DNA of 64,000 nt from Pleionea mediterranea (GCF_003148745.1 NZ_QGGU01000013.1:35954-99953), one strand, 5' to 3'; shown: positions 1-8,583, numbered from the stretch's first letter. Made by a program: numbers and translations. The notes: generated from the letters alone by a model not told the origin.

Positions 1-106
1 CCTGTTGAATGCCTTGCTCGGTTAATGGACTGTCGAGTCGGCCCTGCAATCGTTTTATACGATTCCATTCGGTTTCACCGTGTCGGGCAAGATAAAATGT
101 TGTCAT
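1..106 (-). CDS. Histidine phosphatase family protein (partial, C-terminus outside window)
   Basis: The first 35 codons of a minus-strand gene whose remainder lies beyond the window start. The N-terminus reads MTTFYLARHGETEWN, which carries the RHGE signature of the histidine phosphatase (phosphoglycerate mutase-like) superfamily; the His becomes the phosphohistidine in family members. The substrate cannot be told from this fragment. It lies downstream of btuB in the same direction but behind a terminator, so it is probably a separate unit. It is a second histidine phosphatase near the cobalamin locus, distinct from the cobC-like gene at 5303-5977, and a link to B12 is not shown. Confidence 0.85.
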   Translation of the reverse strand, partial: MTTFYLARHGETEWNRIKRLQGRLDSPLTEQGIQQ

Positions 107-120
107 AGTGTTCTATAGAT

Positions 121-151
121 AAAAAAGCCCCTGAATATCAGAGGCTTTTAT
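121..151 (-). terminator. Rho-independent terminator after btuB
   Basis: A 12-bp hairpin with one mismatch (arms 123-134 and 138-149) is followed on the minus strand by a run of T. It lies 10 bp after the btuB stop and before the start of the histidine phosphatase gene, so it closes the cobalamin locus. A run of T is also present on the plus-strand side, so it may work in both directions. Confidence 0.8.
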
Positions 152-160
152 CATTAACGA

Positions 161-2023
161 TTACTGTGGGTGATAGGTGAAACCAAGGTAGGCTTCACGT
201 CCGATTGGGTTGTAGTTGTTCAGAGTGATCACTTCTTCGTCGGTGACATCATTAATGGTCAAACGAATGATTAAATCTTTGGTGGCCAGATAACCGATAC
301 CCAAATCAAGTTTGGTATAACTGTCGAGTGGCGTGCCATTATCATGTCGCTCACCAATGTAATTCAGTTTTGCAAACAGATTAAACGCATCTACGTCCGC
401 AGACACCTGATAACCAGCCAGTCGTTTGGCACGTCGATTCAGTTGATCACCGGTTTCACCATCTTCGGCTTTTATGTAGCTGGCGTTAACTTTATGATTT
501 AAATTGCCAGCGTTGAAAGACATTACCCAGTCAACGCCCTGTATCTCTGCCTTGGCAACATTTTCGGGCGTATAGAAAAAGTTTGCGTCCTGCCCCCAGA
601 CAATCAAGTCTTCAATAGTCATATCGTAAGCACTGACGATCATGGATTTGTTATCGCCAAACCATTTAAAACTGATTTCACGACTGTCGGAATACTCCGG
701 TTTTAAATCTGGGTTTCCGGAAGAATATGGACTGGTAGGAAAATATAAGTCATTAAAGGTTGGCGCTTTAAAGCCTTTTGCCTGACTGATCGACAGCAGG
801 TGACGATCACTGATTCGATATCCCACGCTTGCGTTATGGGTAGTTACCTTATCAACCGCTTCAACGTCATCGTGTCTTACCGATAATTCACCAAGCCAGT
901 TATTTTGATTGTAAAGACCACTCATATAAATACTGTTGGTGGATCGTTTGGTTACCGGGAAATCGGTTGTTGATCCTTCTACATCATCGCGCAGCCATTC
1001 ATAACCGGCGGTTAACTCAATGGCATCGGTCAGTTGATTGCTGATCAAGCCATTAATCTGTTGCCGTTCTGTTTCAATCACATTGCCTTTATCTTTTGGT
1101 ATGCGGACACCATATTGAATGGTTTCATCGCGACTGCCTTTTACTGCCAGTTCGGAATACCAGTTATCCTGGGTGTAGGCGTAACGAATATTCAGCAAGC
1201 TGTTGGCGTAGTCGGATTCGATTGGATGAGGGTTATCGGTTGTAAAACCGTAATCAAACTCACTATTGCCTTCGTCGTGTTGAAGTATCCAGTCAAGCAT
1301 CAGTTGTTCGGATAACTGGTAGTCGCCACGTAAGGCGGCAGAAATACGGCGGTAGCCGTCATCATCTTCTTCTAATGTATTTAATACATCAAAACCTTCC
1401 GAGTGTTCACTGCTGACGGTGAAGGTATTGTTTACTTTATTGTTACCAAAACCAACCGAGGCATTGCCGTGTTTGGCATTATTGGAGCCAATCGTAGCAC
1501 TTACCTGATATTCGCCATGGTTCATGCGTCGGGTAAAAATCTGGATCACGCCGGTGAGTGCATCACTGCCCCATAAAGCAGCGCGAGGGCCTTTAACAAA
1601 TTCAATGCGCTCAATTTGTGAAGTAGGAATATCGTTTAAGGGTTTAGTGCCCAGTGTTGCCGAGCCTACCCGAACGCCATCAATTAAAACTAAAGTGTGG
1701 CCACTGTTACCGCCACGAGTATAGAGTGAAGCGCTTTGGGCGTGACCACCGCTTTGTGTGAGATCAACGCCACTAAAGCTTCTTAGTAAATCGATGGTAG
1801 ATTGCGGCTGAATTTGTTCGATATCATCGCGCGTTAAAATTTCGACGTGCGCCAGTGTGTCGTTGATATTTTGTGACACACGATTAGCAGTAACCACCAA
1901 TGTTTGATCATCATTGGCTGATTTATTGTTTGACGACTGATTATTAGATGACTGATCAGCCGCAAATAGTAATGGTGTTGTAATCGCCAGTGCAATTGAA
2001 CTGGCAAGAATGGTTTTGTTCAT
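161..2023 (-). CDS. btuB: TonB-dependent vitamin B12 receptor BtuB
   Basis: Outer-membrane beta-barrel that takes up cobalamin using energy from TonB. A signal peptide covers residues 1-21. A TonB box, DQTLVVTANRV, lies at residues 39-49 and closely resembles the BtuB box. A plug domain follows to about residue 160, then a barrel of about 450 residues. The length of 620 aa is normal. Between the signal peptide and the TonB box sits a three-unit 15-bp tandem repeat encoding QSSNN/QSSNN/KSAND. The gene has its own cobalamin riboswitch upstream (2100-2265), and the rest of the locus encodes corrinoid import and assembly, which supports cobalamin rather than siderophore as the substrate. A GGGG-type ribosome site precedes the ATG. 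The receptor would deliver B12 to BtuF. Confidence 0.95.
   Translation of the reverse strand: MNKTILASSIALAITTPLLFAADQSSNNQSSNNKSANDDQTLVVTANRVSQNINDTLAHVEILTRDDIEQIQPQSTIDLLRSFSGVDLTQSGGHAQSASLYTRGGNSGHTLVLIDGVRVGSATLGTKPLNDIPTSQIERIEFVKGPRAALWGSDALTGVIQIFTRRMNHGEYQVSATIGSNNAKHGNASVGFGNNKVNNTFTVSSEHSEGFDVLNTLEEDDDGYRRISAALRGDYQLSEQLMLDWILQHDEGNSEFDYGFTTDNPHPIESDYANSLLNIRYAYTQDNWYSELAVKGSRDETIQYGVRIPKDKGNVIETERQQINGLISNQLTDAIELTAGYEWLRDDVEGSTTDFPVTKRSTNSIYMSGLYNQNNWLGELSVRHDDVEAVDKVTTHNASVGYRISDRHLLSISQAKGFKAPTFNDLYFPTSPYSSGNPDLKPEYSDSREISFKWFGDNKSMIVSAYDMTIEDLIVWGQDANFFYTPENVAKAEIQGVDWVMSFNAGNLNHKVNASYIKAEDGETGDQLNRRAKRLAGYQVSADVDAFNLFAKLNYIGERHDNGTPLDSYTKLDLGIGYLATKDLIIRLTINDVTDEEVITLNNYNPIGREAYLGFTYHPQ
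1909..1953 (-). repeat. 15-bp tandem repeat x3 within btuB
   Basis: Three diverged in-frame 15-bp units encode QSSNN, QSSNN and KSAND between the signal peptide and the TonB box. The insert probably lengthens the periplasmic linker. The period is the same as in the cobT, SLC12, VF530 and intergenic repeats of this window. Confidence 0.75.
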
Positions 2024-2099
2024 GGTTTTCCCCTAAAAGAAGTGCGCCCACCGCGCTTAGGTTGATTGTTTTGTATGGCAATCAATCCTATTAATTAAT

Positions 2100-2265
2100 G
2101 TTAACTGAGCCGGTCTCCGGGCTTAAAGAAATGTCTTTCGACAGGTTTCTTATTACCGTTGCGGGGGCAGCGTTGGCTTTTCACCATCTTCCCGTTGTTT
2201 TTCGATTCCAGATATTTTTCTGAATAACTTTCACAGTAAGCTATCCGGTCGAAACACTCAGTGCT
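2100..2265 (-). promoter_or_regulatory. Cobalamin riboswitch upstream of btuB
   Basis: Read on the minus strand, this stretch has the conserved cobalamin-riboswitch blocks in order: GGGAAG near 2190, GGTGAAAAGCC, GCTGCCCCCGCAACGGTAA, and the 3' block AGCCCGGAGACCGGC at about 2109-2123. A closing P1 stem pairs ACTGAG (2257-2262) with CTCAGT (2104-2109). The following leader (2034-2099) contains a hairpin with AGG-TTGATTG arms before the btuB ribosome site. B12 binding in this family lowers expression of the downstream gene. A 70-codon ORF reads across the element and is an artefact. Confidence 0.9.
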
Positions 2266-2347
2266 TATACACATTCCCTGTTGATCAGTCTCTATTGTTA
2301 AATGTGGTGTCACCCACCTCTAACACTCGCGACTGTACGAGTTGAAT

Positions 2348-3211
2348 TTATCGTGCTGAATCAATGGCTTCACAAAGTTGCGACAGTCCTTCGACCGCCC
2401 GTGGCGCAAAGCGATGCAAAATATCGCCGCTTAAGGTAAACAAGCGGTTGTGTTTCACGGCTTCCACCATCGACCATTGTTTCCAGATACCGCGTTTGGC
2501 ACCCACTTCGCCTGAATGGTGCGGAATGATAATGACTTGAGGATTTTTTACAAGCACTGATTCCATCGACACCGCCGGGTAGTCGCTGTTGGTATCATTA
2601 AACACATTGTTACCGTTGCAATCGGTGATCATGGTTTGTATCCAGCTGCCCGGACCAACGGTTCGTAGCGGGTCATGCCAGAGTTGATAAAATACATCGA
2701 CTTTGGCGGTGTCTTTATATTTATTTTTTATCGCCTGATAACTTTGGTTTAGAGCTTGCGTCACTTCATGAGCTTTGTTCTGCAATCCGGTTAACTCACC
2801 CAGACGTTGAATGTCTTTGCCAATTTGCGGAATGTTTTTTGGCTGGGTGTAAAACATGTTAAAGCCAAGAGATTCCAGTTTTTTTAGATCGGTGATCTTG
2901 TTGCCGCTTTTCCAGGCGACAATTAAATCGGGCTCCATGGCAACCACCTGCTCCAGTTGAATGCCGGTGTAATTACCAATGCGTGGTATTTTGAGTGCCG
3001 CTTCCGGGTAGTCGGCGTATTCCACCGTACCAACAATGCGATCACCTGCGCCAATGGCAAAAAGCATTTCCACCGCATGGGGAGATAAGGCAATAATTCG
3101 TTCTGCCGGTTTATGCTCGCCAGTTTTTTTTGTGTTAACAGTTTCTCCTGTATCAAAGGCATTAGCAATCATCGCACTAATCAGCAGAGTAAAACTTAAT
3201 AATAATTTCAC
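2348..3211 (-). CDS. btuF: Periplasmic cobalamin-binding protein BtuF
   Basis: Class III (TroA-like) substrate-binding protein that would hand cobalamin from BtuB to the BtuCD transporter. A signal peptide ends near residue 18 (ANA). The mature N-terminus has the family pattern RIIALSPHAVEMLFAIGAGD, followed by the EPDLIVAW strand. The 287-aa length is typical. The start ATG overlaps the cobO stop by 4 bp, so it is translationally coupled at the 3' end of the cob operon. Separation from btuC and btuD within the same operon is unusual but functionally coherent. A haem or siderophore-binding paralogue is possible in principle, but the riboswitch context argues for cobalamin. Confidence 0.9.
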   Translation of the reverse strand: MKLLLSFTLLISAMIANAFDTGETVNTKKTGEHKPAERIIALSPHAVEMLFAIGAGDRIVGTVEYADYPEAALKIPRIGNYTGIQLEQVVAMEPDLIVAWKSGNKITDLKKLESLGFNMFYTQPKNIPQIGKDIQRLGELTGLQNKAHEVTQALNQSYQAIKNKYKDTAKVDVFYQLWHDPLRTVGPGSWIQTMITDCNGNNVFNDTNSDYPAVSMESVLVKNPQVIIIPHHSGEVGAKRGIWKQWSMVEAVKHNRLFTLSGDILHRFAPRAVEGLSQLCEAIDSAR

Positions 3212-3801
3212 CAGTCGACTCCTTTGCGTGCCTTAATGCCTTCACGAAACGCATGTTTAACGTCTTTAATTTCACTCACGGTATCCGCCATGTCTTTTAA
3301 CTCGGTGATGGCGCCACGGCCGGTAACTACTACCGATTGATTTTCAGGACGATTGGCAATGGCGGATAATACTTCGTCTTTGTTTAAATAATCGTAACCC
3401 AGCATGTAGGTCATTTCGTCGAGCAGTACCAGATGAATATCCGGATCGGCCAAAAACTTCTTTGCCTGTTGCCAGACATTTTCGGCTGCAGCAATATCGG
3501 TTTCGCGGTTTTGTGTTTCCCAGGTAAATCCTGTGCCCATAACCGCAAATGGTACGCCGTGTTGTTCCAGTAAATCCCGTTCGCCGCAATCCCATTTGCC
3601 TTTGATAAATTGCACAACGGCGGCTTTATAGCCGTGACCAACGGCACGACAAACCGTGCCAAATCCGGCGGTGGATTTGCCTTTTCCTTTACCGGTAATG
3701 ACCAACATAATGCCGCGCTCAATTTGCGCTTTTGCCACATTGGCATCCACTTTCTGTTTTTGTTTTTGCGCTTTTATTTTATGTTTTTCATTTTTATCCA
3801 T
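3208..3801 (-). CDS. cobO: Corrinoid adenosyltransferase CobO/BtuR
   Basis: ATP:cob(I)alamin adenosyltransferase, cytosolic, which adds the 5'-deoxyadenosyl group to reduced corrinoids for both salvage and late synthesis. The P-loop GKGKGKST is at residues 37-44 and the family segment AVVQFIKGKW follows. The sequence VLLDEMTYMLGYDYL further on is the Walker B-like region. The 197-aa length is typical. The N-terminal 25 residues are Lys/Gln-rich and precede the conserved core. It lies 12 bp after cobQ and overlaps btuF by 4 bp. Confidence 0.93.
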   Translation of the reverse strand: MDKNEKHKIKAQKQKQKVDANVAKAQIERGIMLVITGKGKGKSTAGFGTVCRAVGHGYKAAVVQFIKGKWDCGERDLLEQHGVPFAVMGTGFTWETQNRETDIAAAENVWQQAKKFLADPDIHLVLLDEMTYMLGYDYLNKDEVLSAIANRPENQSVVVTGRGAITELKDMADTVSEIKDVKHAFREGIKARKGVDW

Positions 3802-3813
3802 AACAGATTCCTT

Positions 3814-5319
3814 TTAATGGTTTGTGATACCCGCAGCTGCATGTTCAATCATTTGATCAATATTTAAATGTTGTTCAAAACAGTCCGCCAGACGATCCAG
3901 TTGTTCGCGTCGTGTGTGATCCCAGTGGTGAATTTTATGACTGGATGCTTTACCACTGATCCAGTGGATCAGTTGATTTAAACATTCCGCGTGTTCAAAC
4001 AAACCGTGTAAATAGGTACCAATAATTTGCTGATCGTCACTCACCACACCGTCGTTATAACAGTTACCCTGTTGATCGGTTATCTGTGCAAAAGCGTATT
4101 GCAATGCCGCGCCGTGCGACTGACCACAGTGAATTTCGTAACCGGATAACGCGCCCTGTAAATCACCAATGGCAAACTGACCGCTGACCTGCTTTAACTG
4201 TTTGTTGGGCAGCAATTCGGTATGCATTTCAATTAAGCCAAGCGCCGTAACTGATCCGGCGGTATCTTCAATGCCCTGTGGATCATCAATGCGGTTACCA
4301 AGTAACTGATAACCGCCACAAATGCCCAGTAGTTTGCCGCCGTAACGACAATGGCGTTTTATTTGTTGATCCCAGCCGTTGTCGATCAGGTGCTGCATTT
4401 CGGCGCGTACATTTTTACTGCCCGGTAAAATAATCAAATCGGCACCGTCAAGAGAATCGCCGCTTCGCACAAATTCCAGCCGAACGTCAGGATGCGCCGC
4501 CAGAGGATCAAAATCCGTATGATTGCTGATGCGTGACAACACGGGCACTTTGATCACAATATCGCCCTTGCTGTTGGGATCGATCCGGATGGCGTCTTCG
4601 GCGTCGAGTCTTAAATCGTGTAAATAGGGCAGCACACCGAACAAAGGTTTCTGACTGTAATCGGTTAGCCAGTCCAAACCGCCTTGTAGCAGATCAAGAT
4701 TGCCGCGAAACTTATTGATGATAAAACCTATCACCCGATTTTGTTCCGAAGGCGATAATAATTTCAGTGTGCCGATTAGGTGGGCAAACACACCGCCGCG
4801 GTCAATATCGCCAATTAAAGCCACCGGACAATTCACCGCTTCGGCAAAACCCATATTGGCAATATCGTTTTTGCGTAAATTAATTTCTGCCGGACTGCCA
4901 GCGCCTTCAATTATTACAAAATCGTACTGCTGCTGTAATCGTTGATAGGATTCGAGCACCGACTGAAACGCCAGTTGCTTGATGGAACCAAACGAGCGCG
5001 CTTCTAAATGACTGACGGCCTTGCCATGCAGAATCACTTGCGAGCGTTGATCGCCACTGGGTTTTAATAACACCGGGTTAAAATCAATGTGCGGCTGCAG
5101 ATCACAGGCAAATGCTTGCAGAGCTTGTGCGCGACCAATTTCACCGCCGCTTGCGGTGACGGCACTGTTGAGTGCCATGTTCTGTGGTTTAAACGGGGCA
5201 ACGGAATAGCCGCGTCGTTTTAATACCCGACACAAACCGGCCACCGTTATGCTTTTACCAGCATCGGAAGTGGTGCCCTGGATCATTAACGCGGCGGATC
5301 GATTATTCATCCGTCGCAC
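3814..5319 (-). CDS. cobQ: Cobyric acid synthase CobQ
   Basis: Glutamine-dependent amidation of the corrin ring at carboxylates b, d, e and g to give adenosylcobyric acid. The N-terminal synthetase domain begins with MIQGTTSDAGKS (residues 12-23), a dethiobiotin synthetase-like P-loop. The C-terminal class I glutaminase has nucleophile Cys334 in LLGICGGYQLLG and the catalytic His in GTYLHGLFEH. The 501-aa length is normal. It overlaps the preceding cobC stop by about 17 bp. CobQ implies that the cell can process early corrinoid intermediates, yet CbiB and CobD, which act on its product, are not in this cluster. Confidence 0.95.
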   Translation of the reverse strand: MRRMNNRSAALMIQGTTSDAGKSITVAGLCRVLKRRGYSVAPFKPQNMALNSAVTASGGEIGRAQALQAFACDLQPHIDFNPVLLKPSGDQRSQVILHGKAVSHLEARSFGSIKQLAFQSVLESYQRLQQQYDFVIIEGAGSPAEINLRKNDIANMGFAEAVNCPVALIGDIDRGGVFAHLIGTLKLLSPSEQNRVIGFIINKFRGNLDLLQGGLDWLTDYSQKPLFGVLPYLHDLRLDAEDAIRIDPNSKGDIVIKVPVLSRISNHTDFDPLAAHPDVRLEFVRSGDSLDGADLIILPGSKNVRAEMQHLIDNGWDQQIKRHCRYGGKLLGICGGYQLLGNRIDDPQGIEDTAGSVTALGLIEMHTELLPNKQLKQVSGQFAIGDLQGALSGYEIHCGQSHGAALQYAFAQITDQQGNCYNDGVVSDDQQIIGTYLHGLFEHAECLNQLIHWISGKASSHKIHHWDHTRREQLDRLADCFEQHLNIDQMIEHAAAGITNH

Positions 5320-5977
5320 CGTTACTGTTTAGTGAGTGCCCTGTGTCATTGAGCAATTGTAATTGAGCAAAATACTGAGGCTGGTTGTGCGTGGGCGACT
5401 CGTTTTTAAACAAACGCAAATGCGTCATGCTGCCGTAATCAATCGAAAAACGTTTAAACTGATCGCCCTGTTGATAATCCATATTCAGACACCAGGCGAC
5501 CAATGTGCGGATCACTCCCGCATGGCAAAGCACGACAACTCTCTTTTCGCTGTGTTGATCCAGCAGATGAAAAAGTGCGGTTAAAATGCGTTGATGAAAA
5601 TCTTGCAGTGACTCGCCATCGGGTGGTGTGTGACGGTAGGGATCCTGAAAAAATCGTTCAACCGCTTGTGGCGATTCGCGGTGCAGCGTTTGATAGGCAA
5701 TACCGTCCCATTGACCAAAGTGACATTCGCGCCATTGCGGATCAATGGTCAGCGGTATCGATTGTTGTTGCGACAACTGCTGTTGCGAAAATTCTTGAGC
5801 AAATGCCGCGCAGCGCGACAGTGAACTGGCGATCAAATGATCGAATTTTGGTAAGCGATTAAACGCTTCGGTCAGTTGTTGCCAGCCCGTGTCCGATAAC
5901 GGCGAATCGGTGGCGCCAAGTAATGCCCCGGTTAACACCGGTTCACCGTGTCGAATTAAATAGAGATCAGTCACCAT
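5303..5977 (-). CDS. cobC: Alpha-ribazole phosphatase-like histidine phosphatase (CobC)
   Basis: Histidine phosphatase with LIRHGEP near the N-terminus, and a second catalytic His in VVVLCHAGVIRTLVAW. In cobalamin loci this family removes the phosphate from alpha-ribazole-5'-phosphate or adenosylcobalamin-5'-phosphate. I place the start at the ATG at 5977, four bases after the cobU stop, with GAGG upstream; a GTG at 5998 would add seven residues and overlap cobU. Lying between cobU and cobQ makes the cobalamin role likely, although the family also includes sugar phosphatases. Confidence 0.85.
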   Translation of the reverse strand: MVTDLYLIRHGEPVLTGALLGATDSPLSDTGWQQLTEAFNRLPKFDHLIASSLSRCAAFAQEFSQQQLSQQQSIPLTIDPQWRECHFGQWDGIAYQTLHRESPQAVERFFQDPYRHTPPDGESLQDFHQRILTALFHLLDQHSEKRVVVLCHAGVIRTLVAWCLNMDYQQGDQFKRFSIDYGSMTHLRLFKNESPTHNQPQYFAQLQLLNDTGHSLNSNGATDE

Positions 5978-5981
5978 GGGA

Positions 5982-6503
5982 TCAAAGCGCCTCGACACCG
6001 GGTTTAATGGATAACGGGCAACCGGCGACCACCAGAGTAACTTTGTCGGCCACTTGCGACAACGCCTGGTTTAGCCAGCCGGCCTGATCAACAAATTGCC
6101 GTGACAACTCACCCATGGGGATAACCCCACTGCCCACTTCATTACTGACAATAAAAACCGGTTGTTGCCGTTTAAGCAGTGCATTAATAAACAACGATTT
6201 TTCTTCCTGCCAGCTGGTGTCATCGTGACTGCATAACCAGTTGCTGAGCCATAAAGTCATACAGTCGATGATCAGCACCTGATCGTCAGTAATCGACTCC
6301 AGCTGTCTGGATAAATAAAACGGCTCTTCAATCAATTGCCAATGATCCGGTCGCGATTGTTGATGGTGCTGAATGCGCTCGCGCATTTCATCGTCGCCGC
6401 CAGTGGCCGTGGCAACATAGGTCACATGCTGATAATTATTTAACAGTGACTCGGCGTATCGGCTTTTGCCAGAACGAGCGCCGCCTAAAATTAAATGCAT
6501 CAT
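5982..6503 (-). CDS. cobU: Bifunctional adenosylcobinamide kinase / guanylyltransferase CobU
   Basis: Phosphorylates adenosylcobinamide and then transfers GMP to give AdoCbi-GDP, the activated corrinoid used by CobS. The P-loop GGARSGKS is at residues 7-14. The segment YVATATGGDDEMRERI, followed by the HH-containing region, corresponds to the guanylylated His area. LIIDCMTLWLSNWL and VSNEVGSGVIPM are strong family signatures. The 173-aa length is typical. It overlaps cobS by 4 bp. Confidence 0.95.
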   Translation of the reverse strand: MMHLILGGARSGKSRYAESLLNNYQHVTYVATATGGDDEMRERIQHHQQSRPDHWQLIEEPFYLSRQLESITDDQVLIIDCMTLWLSNWLCSHDDTSWQEEKSLFINALLKRQQPVFIVSNEVGSGVIPMGELSRQFVDQAGWLNQALSQVADKVTLVVAGCPLSIKPGVEAL

Positions 6504-7333
6504 AAAAAAACTCCTGCTGATAACACGGCTAGGTAAACGGTCAGTTCGGATAATTGCTGAGACGCGCCCAATGTGTCGCCAGTAAATCCGCCTATCTGTT
6601 TTTTAAGTAGTTTAACCATCAGTCCTAAAAATATGACCAGTGCCACAAGCACTATCAGTGCATGTAACAACGAAAAACATCCGGCGATTAAAGCAATAGC
6701 AATGAAACCGGTGAACACACTGATGTTGCGATCCATACGACTGTTGTGTTCCGCCAGTGGTTTTGATTTGGCTTGTTCGCTGTCGGAAACATAAGGCAAA
6801 CAGCGCATCACTAACGTTGCCAGCGTGCGACTTAAGGTATGGGCGGCTATTAAGGCAATCATTACCAGAATAATTGGGCTGGTGACATTGGTGTGCGCAC
6901 TGATAAAGGCAATGTCCGACAATAATAAAAACTTTAAGGTCAGAACAAACCAGAGCGCGAGTGAACCGTAACTGCCAATGCGTGAATCTTTCATAATTGA
7001 AAGTTTTTGCTGCTGGGTCCAGCCGCCGCCAAAACCATCGGCAGTATCGGCCAGGCCGTCTTCATGAAACCCGCCAGTTAATAAAAAACCAAAGCCCATG
7101 GAAATAACCAGCGCAACGGGCAAACTGGAAAAACTGGCAACAGTAAAAAACACCAGTGCGGTTAACGCACCGATCAATAACCCCACCAGGGCAAAATAAC
7201 GACTGGCTCGATTAAGGTGTTGTTGCGAAAACGACACCGACCCGGGGATCGGAATGCGGGTAAAAAAGCCAAGCGCCAACCAGAACAGGTTAAGCTCTGC
7301 CGCGAATTTATTTTGGCCAGATTGCTCGGACAT
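6500..7333 (-). CDS. cobS: Adenosylcobinamide-GDP ribazoletransferase CobS
   Basis: Integral membrane cobalamin synthase joining AdoCbi-GDP to alpha-ribazole or its phosphate. The family signatures LGFFTRIPIP near the N-terminus and GGFHEDGLADTADGFGGG (the acidic metal-binding motif) are present, with IMKDSRIGSYG following. About six hydrophobic helices are visible. The length of 277 aa is slightly longer than average. Its start overlaps the cobT stop by one base (TAATG), which suggests translational coupling with CobT, the enzyme that makes its co-substrate. Confidence 0.95.
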   Translation of the reverse strand: MSEQSGQNKFAAELNLFWLALGFFTRIPIPGSVSFSQQHLNRASRYFALVGLLIGALTALVFFTVASFSSLPVALVISMGFGFLLTGGFHEDGLADTADGFGGGWTQQQKLSIMKDSRIGSYGSLALWFVLTLKFLLLSDIAFISAHTNVTSPIILVMIALIAAHTLSRTLATLVMRCLPYVSDSEQAKSKPLAEHNSRMDRNISVFTGFIAIALIAGCFSLLHALIVLVALVIFLGLMVKLLKKQIGGFTGDTLGASQQLSELTVYLAVLSAGVFL

Positions 7334-8559
7334 TAAACCGCTTCCACACCGGCCGATTCAAAGCTGGCCATATCGTTATAAAAAGCAACGGCGGCACGCA
7401 ATAAAGGTATTGCTAGTGCAGCACCGGTGCCTTCACCCAATCGCAAATCCAGTGACAATAAACTGGTGGCGCCCAGATGTTGCAGCATCCGTTGGTGCCC
7501 TTGCTCGTTGGATTGATGGCAAAACACCATATAGGCTTTTGCTGCCGGACATATACCAACCGCCAACATGGCGGCTGCCGTTGCGATAAAGCCATCCACC
7601 AGAATTACCCGTTGTTTTTCGGCCGTGCCGAGCATGGCGCCAACCATTTGCACAATTTCAAAACCGCCAACCGAGGCCAGAATATCCAGAGGGCATTCGA
7701 GTTGGTCGCGATGTAAATGCAGTGCCTGTTGTATCAGTTGTGTTTTTTTAATAAACGCCGAGTCATCTATGCCGGTGCCACGACCGACGCATTGATTGAC
7801 CGGCAGCTTTAATAACGCCGCCATAATGGCCGATGCCGATGACGTATTGCCAATGCCCATTTCACCAAACGCCAGAACATTATTGTTTTGTTCAATGTGC
7901 CTATAGGCAATATCACGACCCCTGAGCATTCCGCTTACCACTTGTTGCATCGACATGGCTGCTTGTCGGGTAAAGTTGTGAGTGCCCCGACCGAGCGACT
8001 GTTTAACCAGCTGTGGGTGTTGCACCGGCAGTAATAAACCGGCGTCAATTACGGTTAACGCAATATCAAAACTGCGACAAAAACAGTTAATGGCTGCGCC
8101 GCCGTTTAAAAAGTTAACGACCATTTGTTGCGTTACCGCCGATGGTGCAATGCTGATGCCTTCTTCGGCGATTCCGTGATCACCGGCAAACACCAGCAGC
8201 CCCGGTTTAATGCTGTCGATGCGATCCGGTTGTGCTGTTAGCGTAGAGACTGATGATGCATGGTCGCTTTGATTTTGAGAGGTTGTTCCTTGAGAAGACT
8301 CTTCAACAGATGACTGTTCATCAGATGATTGTTCAAAAGAAGACTGTTCAAATGACGATTTTACAAACGATGATTTTACAAACGAAGATTGCCCAAGAAT
8401 CAGCGCCAGTTGGCTGGCCAGTGTTTCCAGTTGGCCAAGTGCGCCAGGCGGTTTGGTTTTTTGATCGATGCGCTGTTGAATGTAGGGTAACGCTGTGCGA
8501 TCCAGTTCCGGCACTTGAAAAGTTTCGGCGGTGATCATTGGTTGAGTCGCAGTATTCAT
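7333..8559 (-). CDS. cobT: Nicotinate-nucleotide--DMB phosphoribosyltransferase CobT with a repeat insertion
   Basis: Makes alpha-ribazole-5'-phosphate from nicotinate mononucleotide and a lower-ligand base such as dimethylbenzimidazole. The family N-terminus (RIDQKTKPPGALGQLE), VFAGDHGIAEEG, FGEMGIGNTSSASA and LRLGEGTGAALAIPL are all present, so the catalytic core looks intact. The protein is 408 aa against about 350 for the family. The excess is an insertion at residues 57-115 that begins with seven pentapeptide repeats (SSFVK, SSFVK, SSFEQ, SSFEQ, SSDEQ, SSVEE, SSQGT). It falls between the N-terminal helix and the AGDHG strand, so it is probably a surface loop. The gene overlaps cobS by one base. 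Confidence 0.95.
   Translation of the reverse strand: MNTATQPMITAETFQVPELDRTALPYIQQRIDQKTKPPGALGQLETLASQLALILGQSSFVKSSFVKSSFEQSSFEQSSDEQSSVEESSQGTTSQNQSDHASSVSTLTAQPDRIDSIKPGLLVFAGDHGIAEEGISIAPSAVTQQMVVNFLNGGAAINCFCRSFDIALTVIDAGLLLPVQHPQLVKQSLGRGTHNFTRQAAMSMQQVVSGMLRGRDIAYRHIEQNNNVLAFGEMGIGNTSSASAIMAALLKLPVNQCVGRGTGIDDSAFIKKTQLIQQALHLHRDQLECPLDILASVGGFEIVQMVGAMLGTAEKQRVILVDGFIATAAAMLAVGICPAAKAYMVFCHQSNEQGHQRMLQHLGATSLLSLDLRLGEGTGAALAIPLLRAAVAFYNDMASFESAGVEAV
8284..8388 (-). repeat. 15-bp tandem repeat x7 within cobT
   Basis: Seven contiguous 15-bp units in frame with cobT (residues 58-92) encode Ser-Ser-Phe-Val/Glu-Lys/Gln variants. Units nearer the 5' end of the gene are the most alike, and the last ones have drifted, as expected for stepwise expansion. 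It sits at the start of the region by which this CobT exceeds its family length. Confidence 0.9.
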
Positions 8560-8583
8560 TGAGTTGATCGTCTTAATCCGGAT

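Noticed and set aside
1034-1315. Plus-strand ORFs inside btuB and similar antisense frames elsewhere
   Set aside because: Shadows of the real genes on the other strand, without ribosome sites or family features.
2101-2313. 70-codon minus-strand ORF between btuF and btuB
   Set aside because: It lies entirely over cobalamin riboswitch core blocks; its sequence is a translation of the RNA motifs.
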